From NCBI GenBank assembly GCA_002786025.1, contig NHNW01000055.1, positions 186,001 through 250,000 of the forward strand: a DNA stretch of 64,000 nt, given 5' to 3'. The position numbers and the translations under genes were made by a program. Shown here one piece after another: positions 33,601-43,632 of the stretch (position 1 is the first letter of the stretch; each line of letters begins with the position of its first letter). Source of the stretch: Zasmidium citrigriseum (taxonomy: Eukaryota > Ascomycota > Dothideomycetes > Mycosphaerellales > Mycosphaerellaceae). The notes under the pieces were generated by a model, which was not told where the DNA came from, ran no database searches, and saw nothing but the letters and a program-made list of their open reading frames with translations.

Positions 33601-34938
33601 CTAAGCCTCGGATGCTCTCGTCGAAGGTCGTCCTACCGCAACTCCTCTTCCTTCCTTCTTCCCAAAGCGTTTCTTCTCCTCGAGCGTCAGATCAGCATTC
33701 TCGCCCCGGGCATAGAAGTCCCTCTGTGATGGCGTGGCATCCTGCTTCCGAACAAGCGGCGCCAAAGGCCGAACCACCCAGTCGAAGTCGCCAATCTTCT
33801 CCTTGTCCCGCCCAATGAGACAAAGGTGGTTCTTGCCACTACACACCCGGCAAGCATACCAGTCGTTCAATGTGCCGTCATCATTCTTCAGCCAGTAAGA
33901 CTGATCTTGTCGGACCCGGCGATCCGCGCACTGGACCGATGGGAAAATGTCTCGCAGAGGTCTGCTTCGATGCTTTGCTGGAGCAAGTTCCTCCCATTCG
34001 TCGATCATTGCCAGAACTTCAGCTTCCAGTTCAGGCGCCACTTCTCGCACGTCTTTGATCGTCTTGTCTTCGACGTTGACCAAGAGACCAATTCGAGAGT
34101 TTTGTGCATTGGTATTCGTCGCCAGGGCTGCCTCATCTTCTTCATTCTCGTCGCTGGTATCTCCAAGATCAATCACAAGGCTACGCTGCTGAACATCGAT
34201 GACCTCGGCGACCGCTCCTTCAACTTGCGTGCTATCGTCTTCCGGGACTTCATGACGCCGAAGGAAGTTGTCACCGTTCTCCTCTTGTTGGGACTCTTGA
34301 AGATACGGCCGAGGGACGTCCTGAAATTGTATCGCAGGTGTTTCTGCGCCGAGGGAGTTGGAGGCGGCAGAAGGCGAAGGCGGTCGGACGGCGGCGGGTG
34401 TTGGCTTGCTTCGAAGCTCTCGACTGATGCTGGCGAGAAGACAACCAAATAGCGAGAGCGACCCCAGCAGAACCACCCCAGGCAAAATAGCTTTCAGCAG
34501 GTTGTCTCGTGTATCAATCTCGAACAAGAGCCACAGAAGAGCCGCGATGATGGCAAGAAATGTCAGAACCACCATCAGAATCCTATGCTCCCGAGCCCAA
34601 GTCCTTGCGACGGTTTGCAGTTGCTTGGGAGAAGGTAGCCTCGGAAGGAAGACCATATAGACTTGGCCAGCCAGAAAGCTAGCCCCAGAAATGCCGACGT
34701 AGCGCCCGATTCTGCTTTCGAAGAGATAAGAGTACAACAGACCGAGGACGGCGAAGGCGAGCGGCAGGACGAAGTGCTTCTTTCCCATGTCGGCGGCCGT
34801 GATCTTGAAGTGAGTAGCAGGATCAGCGTGCTTCCTGGGAGTCTTCTGGTGGCTTTCGGGTGAAGGCGACTGCATCTCGAGGGTCGGCGAATTCGGCATG
34901 ATGTGGGGTGTTGGCGGGGGGATGGGAGTGTGCGGCAT
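33601..34938 (-). CDS. Multi-pass membrane protein, unknown function
   Basis: A clean 445-aa intronless frame from ATG 34,938. The cytosolic-looking proline/serine-rich N-terminus (to ~50) is followed by hydrophobic helices at about 54-73 (VLPLAFAVLGLLYSYLF), 80-98 (VGISGASFLAGQVYMVFL), 119-139 (ILMVVLTFLAIIAALLWLLF) and 148-168 (ILPGVVLLGSLSLFGCLLAS). A long soluble acidic region (DLGDTSDENEEDEAAL) comes next. Near residue 370 a short cysteine/histidine cluster, WYACRVCSGKNHLCLIG, could bind zinc. The gene has no premature stops, unlike many of its neighbours. It is probably an organelle or endomembrane protein with a soluble C-terminal domain. I do not recognise a named family. Confidence 0.75.
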   Translation of the reverse strand: MPHTPIPPPTPHIMPNSPTLEMQSPSPESHQKTPRKHADPATHFKITAADMGKKHFVLPLAFAVLGLLYSYLFESRIGRYVGISGASFLAGQVYMVFLPRLPSPKQLQTVARTWAREHRILMVVLTFLAIIAALLWLLFEIDTRDNLLKAILPGVVLLGSLSLFGCLLASISRELRSKPTPAAVRPPSPSAASNSLGAETPAIQFQDVPRPYLQESQQEENGDNFLRRHEVPEDDSTQVEGAVAEVIDVQQRSLVIDLGDTSDENEEDEAALATNTNAQNSRIGLLVNVEDKTIKDVREVAPELEAEVLAMIDEWEELAPAKHRSRPLRDIFPSVQCADRRVRQDQSYWLKNDDGTLNDWYACRVCSGKNHLCLIGRDKEKIGDFDWVVRPLAPLVRKQDATPSQRDFYARGENADLTLEEKKRFGKKEGRGVAVGRPSTRASEA

Positions 34939-35250
34939 TGCCGCAGAGTCGGGTCAAGAAGTCGATTCGGGAGTTTCGAAGGAGCGGGAGATGACGCCGA
35001 GGAACTCTGGACAGGCTGGTAGCTGGGAGTGATGGGATGAAGGAATGTTTTGCAATCGGTGCTTGTGGGAGAGGTCGCTCGCTTCGCCGGGATTTGTTCG
35101 GCCGGGGCTTTGTCCGTCCCCGCTTTCACATGCCGACGTGAATCGAGTGAATGAATCGTGAAACATGCAATGTATTCTCTTGCGGCAGAAAAGAGAGGAT
35201 CAATTCCGCCATGACATCCCAGATTATCTTCAATTCTATTCCATGGGTAC

Positions 35251-35523
35251 ATGTCCAAGATAGCCGTGATCGAACCGGCTCCCAAAAGCACCAAGGGCGC
35301 CGCCGCATTCGAGGCTTCATCGCACCGAACAGCGAGGCAACACGAGACCGCCTCAAACACAACTCTTCCTCTGCGCTTCATTGATCAGATACAGAAACAG
35401 ACGGCAGTCGATCCTGATCTGAAGCTCATCATCGCGCTCATCACGGACTCCCGAAACCAAAACAGTCTCAACCACCCGATCATCGACACTTCCACATCCG
35501 TCGCCAAAGCCAAATCGGCGTAA
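35251..35523 (+). CDS. Small unknown protein
   Basis: ATG 35,251 opens MSKIAVIEPAPKSTKGAAAF, and the 90-codon frame ends with LRFIDQIQKQTAVDPDLKLI and HPIIDTSTSVAKAKSA. The terminal GCGTAAGT could be either the stop codon TAA or a GTAAGT donor, in which case another exon would follow; I could not place one securely. The charged, helical C-terminal half looks coding. No domain is recognised. The gene is divergent from the membrane-protein gene, about 310 bp away. Confidence 0.45.
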   Translation: MSKIAVIEPAPKSTKGAAAFEASSHRTARQHETASNTTLPLRFIDQIQKQTAVDPDLKLIIALITDSRNQNSLNHPIIDTSTSVAKAKSA

Positions 35524-35529
35524 GTGCCC

Positions 35530-36850
35530 GAAGACTCTTCAACTCTGAAGCTTGGAGAAATACGGCCATGCATTCATGGCTCGGTCCATGATGTGGCCCA
35601 TCTGTCGTCCCTTCGTATCCACTTCAAGGTCATCCACTTCGATCCAAACGCCGACAATTCAGGCTAATACCTAATCTATGATCTGCGTAGCAGTGTGAGG
35701 ACTGAGATGAAGCGGATATGCATGAATCTAGAGAAGCTCCGACGTCGTCCATCGCTGAACCATGCTTCCAGCGTTGCCGTCTCCCGCACCGAGAATTTTT
35801 CTTGATGGAGTTGAGCGTTGAGGCGTTGCAAGACTACAATTTCCAATAGCACGACTGCTACCTCAGCTTATCCCAACAACCCCTCAATACTGTTGCCACA
35901 ATAATTCGGGTCATACCAGATTGATACCCCCAAAACACCTAATGCAAACCAACATTACCAACCAATCGAGGACCACTCACTGCTCCGCGCCCCCAGGCGG
36001 ATGAGGATGCACACGTCCACGATCCGAATGTCCACGAGACTGTTGCGGCACTTGCTTCTCAAAGAATGATGATGGCATATGTTTGTGTGTGTCCCGAAGT
36101 GCCAGGGAGCAGTCGCAATATCATCACTGCCCTTACCAACATTCCGATTCTTCTCCCACTTCTCATATCGACGAGTACGTGGGAAGTCTCACCGAAGAGC
36201 ACAGCGCTGTAGCTGACTGGATATATTATATCTGGCGGCGGTCAATCGCAAACTTGCAGCGCAGATCTTGGGGATAGTCGGCCTGCTACTTCACGAGACT
36301 CTCCTCTCCTCCCTCGGACAGAAGCGCGATGGATTGCCGAAGACCGAATAGTGCATTTCATTCTGCCATACGCCGGCCTAATCGAAGAGCTGGTGATAGA
36401 GGAGCTCAGCGAGCACTGCTTCGGACAGGCGGTCGGCGTGACCGCAGAAGGAGAAAGCGGTCTAAGTATTCATACCGGGGGCATAGGTGGCATGGTGGCT
36501 TCTTCCACATCTTCAATCGGTCTTGGGACTGCGCTTGCGGTGGAGCTTGTGTACGGGGACCAAGAAACATCAGCACCGCGAGACGGCAGAGAGACACCGA
36601 AGCATGAGGAGGGAGGACGTTGAAGCGCTAGGGAATCGGAGCTGGCCTCCAGAAAAGGATTGTTCCTGATGGAGCGAAGGGCAGGAAACTCTTTGGCCAC
36701 CCGATGCGCGCGCCTGCTGGTGAAGGTAGTGTTGAGAATGTTGTAGAAGTTTTGCACGCGGCCAGTACCCACAAGGATTGATCCTGTATGTATGCAGGGA
36801 GCGCGCACAGAAGATGTACCCCGAATGTTGATCACACTCTCCTCAACACC
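35530..36850. other. Region with only doubtful ORFs
   Basis: About 1.3 kb. On the plus strand a frame at 36,351-36,623 (ILPYAGLIEELVIEELSEHC and TGGIGGMVASSTSSIGLGTA) looks partly coding. On the minus strand a 127-codon ATG frame (36,853-36,470, with VQNFYNILNTTFTSRRAHRV) overlaps it. At most one can be real and I cannot decide which. No known domain or splice pattern supports either. Confidence 0.35.
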
Positions 36851-36860
36851 CATCCTTTGC

Positions 36861-37475
36861 TTACATCTTCAACTGCAACAACGCCAGCGCGGCCTTCACA
36901 GCCCCAACAGCATCCTCCACACCGAGAGCGTGTGCTGCGAAACGCTTTCCGCCTAGCTTCTGGCTGCGGATGGTGCAGACCTTGGCGGCGGCTTTCTTAT
37001 CGTTCGGCGGCATGTCGGAGAAAGCTAAGATGGCATTAGTATTGGATTGTATGGTATGAATCAACTTATACACATTCTGCTGGTCCAGGCAGCTGAAAAG
37101 TTTTATCATGTTGTGGAGGGCAAGAGCGGCGTCTTGTGGAGAGCCGTCGACATATGGAAAAGCGAGAGCGTGTCGTGCTAGTTTGCCATTGGTGCGGATG
37201 ACCTCGAAAGCCTGGTGTAGCGTGTAGAAGGTGGAGTTCATGTTGGCCTGTTGGCGAAGCTCTTGTCGGCGGGTTTCGATAGCCAAGGCTTTGGAAAAGG
37301 GGGCGGCCCAGGCGGCCGCCGTGGAATCATCCAACACTGCCATGCAACACCGTACGTTATTGAATGTGTGGAGATTGTGTCTGGCGCCCGCCGAGTACAA
37401 GAAGATCTCATGTGAGACTTGACGTTTGAATGCGCACGCCGCAATCATTAACAAGTCCTCCACTTCATCTGATGG
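36861..37475 (-). pseudogene. C-terminal part of a broken helical protein
   Basis: The frame from 37,463 to 36,861 contains VEDLLMIAACAFKRQVSHEI, NSTFYTLHQAFEVIRTNGKL and SQKLGGKRFAAHALGVEDAV, ending ALLQLKM. It has no good initiator; the first Met codon is at 37,446. Immediately upstream, another frame carries a convincing helical segment, VRNSIEDVIAVRNLGVEFIK and TLYELMENIHQMK, which ends at TAA 37,448-37,450. A one-base shift near 37,470 would join them. That upstream segment is in the same frame as the 223-aa gene that stops at 37,616. The two may therefore be one long gene cut by a TGA and a frameshift. No domain is recognised. Confidence 0.45.
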
Positions 37476-37615
37476 ATGTTCTCCATGAGCTCATACAGCG
37501 TCTTGATGAATTCGACCCCGAGATTCCGCACGGCGATGACATCTTCAATGGAGTTGCGGACTTGCTTCCTCCCGAACTTCGCAGAGGGTCCCGTTTCTTT
37601 TGTTTGCGCCACTGT

Positions 37616-38333
37616 TCAGCAAAGCCGAAGTTCTGAATGGTTGCTGCTGCTTTCTGGACCCCCTTTCTTGAGTCTGAATCTCTCATCTAGGCGGCGAGCC
37701 AGGTACAGTGCATTTACTGCTTCCGAAGATGTCGGATATGAGCAGGTTGATGACCAGTCATGCATTCCCCGCTCATGTAGTTGAAGTTTGAATCGCCGTC
37801 TTTCCTTTTCCTCCGCAGGCATTTCCTCGCATTGACTTAGCCTGAATGTCAACAACATTCGGATGGTCTTGAAAACCTCCACAATGTATCGCACGATCTG
37901 TTCCACTTCTTCTGTGATTTCAAGTAGTGCGAAAAGCCGATCCCCGTGTGGGTTTGAGACCCGCTGAAAGAGCCGACGCATTTCTGATCTGGGGTGGCGC
38001 TGTGGGCGGAACAGGTATAGTACCGCGTTGGCCGCTTTAGTGTAGACGTCCAGATGCCGTCTTATCTCGTCGGCCTGGGTGCTGGTGCTGAATATTACTT
38101 CGTTCATGTAGCCGAGCGTCCGGACTGTTACTGTCAATTCTTCCTCGGCGTCTTCCATTGCTGCAGCATACGCGCCGTCGTCCAAAGCGTACATGGCGTG
38201 CACCGTGGCGTCTGGTAGAGTGATCTGAGGCCTATTGTCGATTAGTCTCTGCTGTTTCGTGAGAAAATGGGACGTACATCTTCGCCATCAGAGCCCGCAT
38301 TAAGGACCCGCCCTTTTCAAAGAATCCCTCCAT
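37616..38333 (-). CDS. Two-exon helical protein, unknown
   Basis: Exon 1 (38,333-38,278) encodes MEGFFEKGGSLMRALMAKM, with the last codon split. A 46-bp intron (GTACGT 38,277 to ATAG 38,232) joins in phase to PQITLPDATVHAMYALDDGA. Exon 2 runs through EEELTVTVRTLGYMNEVIFS and VEQIVRYIVEVFKTIRMLLT to TGA at 37,616. Spliced length is 672 nt, giving 223 aa. The protein is almost entirely predicted helix, without signal peptide. Past the TGA the same frame continues with coding-like sequence (TVAQTKETGPSAKFGRKQV) for about 55 codons, so the stop may be a mutation in a longer gene. Family not recognised. Confidence 0.6.
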
Positions 38334-38779
38334 TTTGGAACTCGCGCGCAGACTGGTCGTAGTCTTACTTCGGTGACATGATGGCTGTCGATGGAGAATG
38401 TTCGTACGCATGTCGTCTCTGCCAAGCTCTAGCGGGCGGCGTGCCCAGCTCCGACGTCTTCTGGCCCCGTCCCAGAAAATTGACGTGGATTGTTTACATG
38501 CAGGACAGGCAGAAATCGTCAATGGACAAGGCATTCATCTATTCGTTCCCCACGTAATGGCTTCCGTTTGGAGAGATCAATCGCGAACATTGTTGTGTGT
38601 AGAGGGTGAGGGTGAAGTCCAATGATTGAAGTTTCGCTTGGACGTAGCGTGAAACCTCTCCTTTGCACTTGCCGTCTCTCGGTGCTCCTCTCGACGCCTG
38701 CTTCTTCCTCTCTCACACCTCCATCCTATGTGCAAATACTACAAACGCCCGAACGCCAACACACACTTACTCTACAACA

Positions 38780-39146
38780 ATGGCAGACGAGCGGGTCGAG
38801 ACTTTGGTGTGAGTTTTGATCTGATGCTGCTGGTGACCCTGCTAATCATCCGTGTAGCCCAGAGGCGTACTTTGCACGGCTCAACTTCTCACGACAAATG
38901 GCGCAAGCCGCCAACAGCACCACGCCGTTGCCCCAGCGCATCCAACTATCCGCCGATGTTCTCCGTGTCCTGTTGTCCAAGTCGCCGACACTCACGCATG
39001 TGGGCTCTGAGGCTATCTACTTCGAGCAATTGGCCCTTTTGGCAACGCTCTCGACGCTCTTTTGGGAGAACTCGCTCCTGGTATATCGCGGAGATTCGAA
39101 CATATCATCAAGGCAACCGAGACTGTTTGACTTGGGTCTGCGATGA
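38780..39146 (+). CDS. 105-aa two-exon protein, unknown
   Basis: Exon 1 is 38,780-38,808 (MADERVETL plus a split codon). A 49-bp intron with GTGAGT, a CTAAT branch and TGTAG (38,809-38,857) leads in phase to V|PEAYFARLNFSRQMAQAANS. The protein ends with TLFWENSLLVYRGDSNISSR and LFDLGLR. Total 318 nt, 105 aa. The splice signals are canonical and the join is in phase, so the model is good although no family is recognised. An unspliced frame of 276 codons starting at 38,728 covers the same region but is a chance frame. The gene is divergent from the broken gene to its left. Confidence 0.65.
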
Positions 39147-39329
39147 TGAGAGCACATGTCTGATAGGACGATTTGGTATTACAAGGGTCGCCTGTCATTT
39201 CGTAGTCACCCGATGTTCCACATGTCCACTCGTCTTCAATCTCGCGCGTGTACTCAATTCTCAGCATACTCCTGCTTCTTCCCCTCTGCCAGTCAAGCGG
39301 CCGTCATGCGTGGCTCAAGGTGTGAAGCC

Positions 39330-40748
39330 TCACTTTTGGCGAGCTTCCCACATTGCCTCCCTGCATTTCTGTACTTCCGTGCGAAACCAATCCCATCCCT
39401 CCTCACGGGGCTTGTCCTCGGTCAACTCGATGAAGTACTCTCCATTCTCGTCCTGCTCTGGGGTGCTGGGTTCGTGCGGGTTCTTCTCGTGGATTTCCAG
39501 CAAGAGCCGAAGCCATTTCAGTCGCTGTACCATCTCGGCATCACCGCTGACGGAGTAGACAACAAAGCCATCTTGTCCGCTCTCGACGAATCTGGCGAGG
39601 GCTTGAATCTGTACCAGCGTTGTCAAGATTCGTTGGTGCTCCTCCCGCTTGTGCGAACCGGGCTCCTTCAAGGATGAGCATATGCTTTTCCGGATTGAGG
39701 TTGCCTTTGGCTGGAGAGAGGTGTATTCGTCGAGGATGTTCGCCGAAGCGCCGCTTGGAAGCTGTTTGGGACGACCGTCATCGAAGTACATGGTGGCATA
39801 GTGCTCCAGCCGAGGGATGTCGGGTAGATGGACCGTTGTAGTGCGTGGCAACTTCGCCAATGGGTACAAGAAATGTGGCTCGTTCTCCATGCCACCGAGC
39901 ATCGCCCATGGTCCGAGCGGCATTGTGTTGGTTGCCGTGGCTTGGAGGGTGAAGTGCTTCAGGTCCTTGCATCGTCCAGCAAGAAAGCTGCAGACCGCAT
40001 ACAAAAACCTGCGGATGGTCCAATTGTCCATGATCGTGGCATAGTCGTTTGCCTCTGCTACGATTTTGACATTGTGTGCTTTCGCCAGTCCCATAGGCAA
40101 GCTGTTGAAGATCTTCTCGGCGCTGCTCTCCAGGTCCAAAGACACGTCGCCTCCAACCTCGAAGTACCAGGCGTAGTCATCGTACCTCATCTTCGAGAAT
40201 GCCACTTCCATCGTGAAGGTACTCTGGGCGTAGAGAATACCTGTTGCTTCTTGATGCACTTGCTTGCAAGTTCGAAGCAGTGCAGCCGTGGCGCCTCGTC
40301 CGGTGTTGCGGTCATGGTGGAGCGAGTACTCGTAGATGCGGTTGCGGAGCTCGGCGGCCATGTCGAGAAATCGGAATGGTGGTCCGTCGAGGGTGTTCAG
40401 CTTGACGGCATCGCCATTGCCATCTTGGGAGGTGGACGGCGTGATAATGGTTGCGGCATCGTCGCCCTCGGCTGCGAGGTTGATGGCGCTTGTCGAAGCA
40501 GGCTCGGCGCCGTCATTGTCCATCTGGATGATTGAATTGTACTCGCTGGCCATGGACTTGACGTCTTTGCCGCCGCTCGGCATGATGGGGTGGATGTTCG
40601 AGGAGTTGCCAGTGGTCGCGGAGGTGGCCTCGAGTGCGATGAAGTCGTCGTCCTTGCCGTCTGCTTCGTCGGTGAAGGTCCTGGCGCTGCCTTTGGCGGG
40701 ACTGAATGCTTCAGAATTGTCAATACATACACCCCGGTTACCTTTCAT
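39330..40748 (-). CDS. F-box-like / 2EXR-type protein, 472 aa
   Basis: A clean intronless frame from ATG 40,748. The N-terminal ~125 residues are low-complexity and acidic. The motif PPFRFLDMAAELRNRIYEYS follows at about 125-144, then ALLRTCKQVHQEATGILYAQ, the pattern of F-box-like/2EXR proteins very abundant in Dothideomycetes. The long C-terminal part carries FLYAVCSFLAGRCKDLKHFT and ends with an acidic stretch and EEGWDWFRTEVQKCREAMWE. Such proteins are thought to act as substrate adaptors or in protein-protein contacts, but none of this subfamily has a firmly known role that I can cite. This is one of the best preserved genes of the island. Confidence 0.8.
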   Translation of the reverse strand: MKGNRGVCIDNSEAFSPAKGSARTFTDEADGKDDDFIALEATSATTGNSSNIHPIMPSGGKDVKSMASEYNSIIQMDNDGAEPASTSAINLAAEGDDAATIITPSTSQDGNGDAVKLNTLDGPPFRFLDMAAELRNRIYEYSLHHDRNTGRGATAALLRTCKQVHQEATGILYAQSTFTMEVAFSKMRYDDYAWYFEVGGDVSLDLESSAEKIFNSLPMGLAKAHNVKIVAEANDYATIMDNWTIRRFLYAVCSFLAGRCKDLKHFTLQATATNTMPLGPWAMLGGMENEPHFLYPLAKLPRTTTVHLPDIPRLEHYATMYFDDGRPKQLPSGASANILDEYTSLQPKATSIRKSICSSLKEPGSHKREEHQRILTTLVQIQALARFVESGQDGFVVYSVSGDAEMVQRLKWLRLLLEIHEKNPHEPSTPEQDENGEYFIELTEDKPREEGWDWFRTEVQKCREAMWEARQK

Positions 40749-41470
40749 TGTGCTTGCCCGTCGGCGTGGACTTGCCTGGGATTTCGTCGCTGGTCTCGGC
40801 TTCAGATCTTCGGAGCTTCAAGTACTGGAAACGAGATGGGAAATGCAGACGAGACCGAAATGATTGTGGGCGGGACGTTGGAATGTTATGAAGCCCAGGT
40901 GTGGCGGCTTCTTGAGCGGGCGTTTTGGGGCCGCTTCACTGAGGATGACGTCAAATGCGACAACGCCGGCGACACCTGCTTCGAGGCCACCTTGAGAAGG
41001 AACGGGGATGTGTAGCGTGAATGAATCTAGGAAGTAAAAACTCGCCCGTCGAATTCGACGTTCGCACTGTTGACCTGCAGATTCACGCTCCTCCTATTCT
41101 TCCCGAGGAGTGCCAAGCTTCACATGTCGGCTTTGGCGACTGCCTTCCACAACGCGATGCGCACGAATTTAGTCCTGCGTCGCCATCAGCGCAAGACACA
41201 TCAAACACAAAACCTCCTGCAGAGCCAATGAGATCCCTACAAAGCCTCTCCGTAACCTGCCCTCGTCTCAGAGCACAACGCTGCAAACGCGCAACTACCT
41301 CCTCCATCTCCTCGGATACTTCTCCCCGGAGACACTTATTGTTTACGGATACACACGAGGAGGATCATCCCTGAGGAAACCCATACTACAACACCATAAC
41401 AGACCTGATTGCAGCCTGATCTACGAAGTATTCGGCCGCGAGACACAGCACGGCCATACCGGATTACGAG
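40749..41470. promoter_or_regulatory. Bidirectional promoter region
   Basis: About 720 bp between two divergently transcribed genes, the F-box-like gene to the left and the JmjC-like gene to the right. Short frames exist on both strands but have no motif or splice support. No TATA box is obvious. Confidence 0.4.
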
Positions 41471-42745
41471 ATGAATTACCAATTGAAAGCTTTCGACCTG
41501 AACGAGCGGAAGAGAAAGCAAAACGCACGAACGGCGAGGGGCACAAGCGGTGGCAAACGTGCCAATGGCACAAGACATCAATCACCGCCTGCCAACGCGT
41601 GGACTGCACATGAGGCGGGCCAGTCAGCGACACAAGTTACCGGCCTCAACAACTCAACCCAGGCAGACACGAACGTCGCAAACGGATTCCTTCGTGCCCG
41701 CGAGACAGATCAAGCACTCGATGAGGAGGTCCTAGCACAGCTGGAACCCTACTATGAGCTGGAGCAGAAGGAGGAGAGCGAGTCACGGCGGACGTGCTAT
41801 CAACTAGACGCTGGAATACTATTCGTGTTTCTTCGGAGCAAGTCTCCAACAACCACTCCAATCGAGCGATTCTCCACCCTAGAGAAAATCCCGGCAAGCC
41901 TCGAGACAGGTGATGTGGGCCGTACGCCCCTCTTCTTCCACCAGCCGTTGAACACCATTTTCAAGACGGGTGCCGAGATGCTGGATCAATTGAATCCACA
42001 GTGGAAACTGCGGTACCAAGACCCATCCTGCATGTGGCCATTCCACAACGGCGAGTACAACGTCAGCGAGACGTCCGTAGCAGTCGCCAAGAGCAGACTG
42101 ACTGCAGGGTCCTCGGATCCAGCAACGCTTCCTTGGAACTACCTCGACCTGCTCCCAAAGTCGACGACGGGAATAGTGCCCCCAGAATTCGAACGGTCCA
42201 TGAATGCATGTTCATTGGTCGATGTAGAGCGAGCTCTGACAACTTCATTGACTGGAAGTGCAGTCGGTCGTGGTGTGGTTGGCAACAAGGATGAAGCAAG
42301 GGAGGTCAAAGCTTGGGCGACGATGGCCGAGCCTGGCGCAATCACCAAGCCTCATCAAGATACGGTAGTGCACACCTTCCTCAGGGTGGTTGAAGGTGAG
42401 GTTGGCTTTGGTTGGCTAGACGAGCCATCGGAACAAGAGCTACGCTCCTGGCAGAACAGACCTTTTGAACCACCATCAGGTACCATACGGACTATCGTGC
42501 TTCGTCCTGGACAAGGCGTCTTTATGCCCATGGGTACAGTACATTTCGTGTACCGCAGCAAGGCCTGTGGCCTTACGTTGCTCGTCGGAGGTCACCTGTT
42601 ACTGAAGAATCGTCCGGACGAGTGGACTGTGTGTCTCGAGCGAAAGAAGTGTTGTCAAAACATCAAAGAAGATGTATACATCGTTCCCTTTTTCAAGACA
42701 TTGTCGGTTTCGAGTCAGCCGCATCCCAAAATGATCGCTGGCTGA
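41471..42745 (+). CDS. JmjC/cupin-like dioxygenase-type protein
   Basis: A 424-aa intronless frame from ATG 41,471. Residues ~1-70 are basic and disordered, with RKRKQNARTARGTSGGKRA suggesting a nuclear signal. The C-terminal half has a cupin/JmjC core: ATMAEPGAITKPHQDTVVHT holds an HxD pair (H295, D297), followed by FLRVVEGEVGFGWL, then VLRPGQGVFMPMGTVHFVYR with the distal His at 358. HxD...H is the Fe(II)-binding triad of 2-oxoglutarate oxygenases. That places it among the fungal JmjC-like proteins (hydroxylases or demethylases), but substrate specificity cannot be told. It lacks PHD, JmjN or other histone-reader modules. Overall length and the absence of broken codons suggest an active gene. 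Confidence 0.75.
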   Translation: MNYQLKAFDLNERKRKQNARTARGTSGGKRANGTRHQSPPANAWTAHEAGQSATQVTGLNNSTQADTNVANGFLRARETDQALDEEVLAQLEPYYELEQKEESESRRTCYQLDAGILFVFLRSKSPTTTPIERFSTLEKIPASLETGDVGRTPLFFHQPLNTIFKTGAEMLDQLNPQWKLRYQDPSCMWPFHNGEYNVSETSVAVAKSRLTAGSSDPATLPWNYLDLLPKSTTGIVPPEFERSMNACSLVDVERALTTSLTGSAVGRGVVGNKDEAREVKAWATMAEPGAITKPHQDTVVHTFLRVVEGEVGFGWLDEPSEQELRSWQNRPFEPPSGTIRTIVLRPGQGVFMPMGTVHFVYRSKACGLTLLVGGHLLLKNRPDEWTVCLERKKCCQNIKEDVYIVPFFKTLSVSSQPHPKMIAG

Positions 42746-43632
42746 CTTCGGCGACAAGAATTCAACGTTCAATCCCGAGTGAGCCTGGATGCATGGCGCT
42801 CTCACCCACTAATACCACGTCGTCCATGTCGCCAAGCGTGGGGCAGATGATATTGTTCCAAACGGCAAGTTCAACGTCACGCAGGACAGCCTCCTCTTGA
42901 ACGTCTTCCAAGATGTGTGAGAACTTCGAGCTTGAACCCACGATGTCCATGCTGGCGTCGCATTCTCGATGGTCGCACTGGTGACTGCATCGCACGTTTT
43001 TGAGGGATCGTTGCTCTTTGATGGGTTAGAAGCCAAGATGAGATCATTCTGGTAGCCGATTCTTTCTCATCACTTCCTTTGTGAGGAGATATGAAATTGG
43101 CTTTGTTTTTACAATGCGGCTTGGGAGAAGTCAGGCATCCAGCAACAACGAATTTGAAAAGATTGCAAGACCCAGCGCAGGACGATGGACTGGGTCGCCT
43201 TCTACAGAATGCAGGCCATTAATTGGTAATGAGGCAGGAGTTGAGGGTGAGGAAATGGTGGCAGTCCCGTCACGCACACTATCCCCGGTTCGTTGCAAAT
43301 TCCGGTTGCTTCACCCGACTTAGCCTCTCCGGCTGGCAATGCGACGATAGACATGGACCTGAAACAGAAACGGCGGGACACCAGCCCTAATGCAGGTACC
43401 TATCCGACTATCCGACGTACAAGTTGCTGAGTCTGCGATGTTGTGATGAAAGAGGCTGGAGTGCGGCTTGTTCGGTTGTCCTCATATCTCTGTTCGAGCA
43501 CCGCCGTGATGATGACGTCCTGAAAGCAGCAATCATACAGCTGAATCAACCCGCAAGGACGACTACTAATCCATCTGTCGTCCCAGAGAATCGTCAATAG
43601 CACTCCCAGTCCCAAGCATTCGCACCCTGCCA
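42746..43632. other. Intergenic region
   Basis: About 890 bp between the JmjC-like gene and the carboxylesterase. Short frames on both strands (e.g. minus 42,995-42,762) show no motif. The last part is the esterase's upstream region. Nothing else is supported. Confidence 0.4.

Noticed and set aside
34575..35381. 268-codon minus-strand frame overlapping the membrane-protein start
   Set aside because: It is a low-complexity shadow of the 445-aa gene and its leader, without a motif.
38728..39558. 276-codon plus-strand frame
   Set aside because: It covers the well-spliced 105-aa gene and the 3' end of the F-box-like gene in a wrong frame; it is Ser/Arg/Cys-rich shadow sequence.
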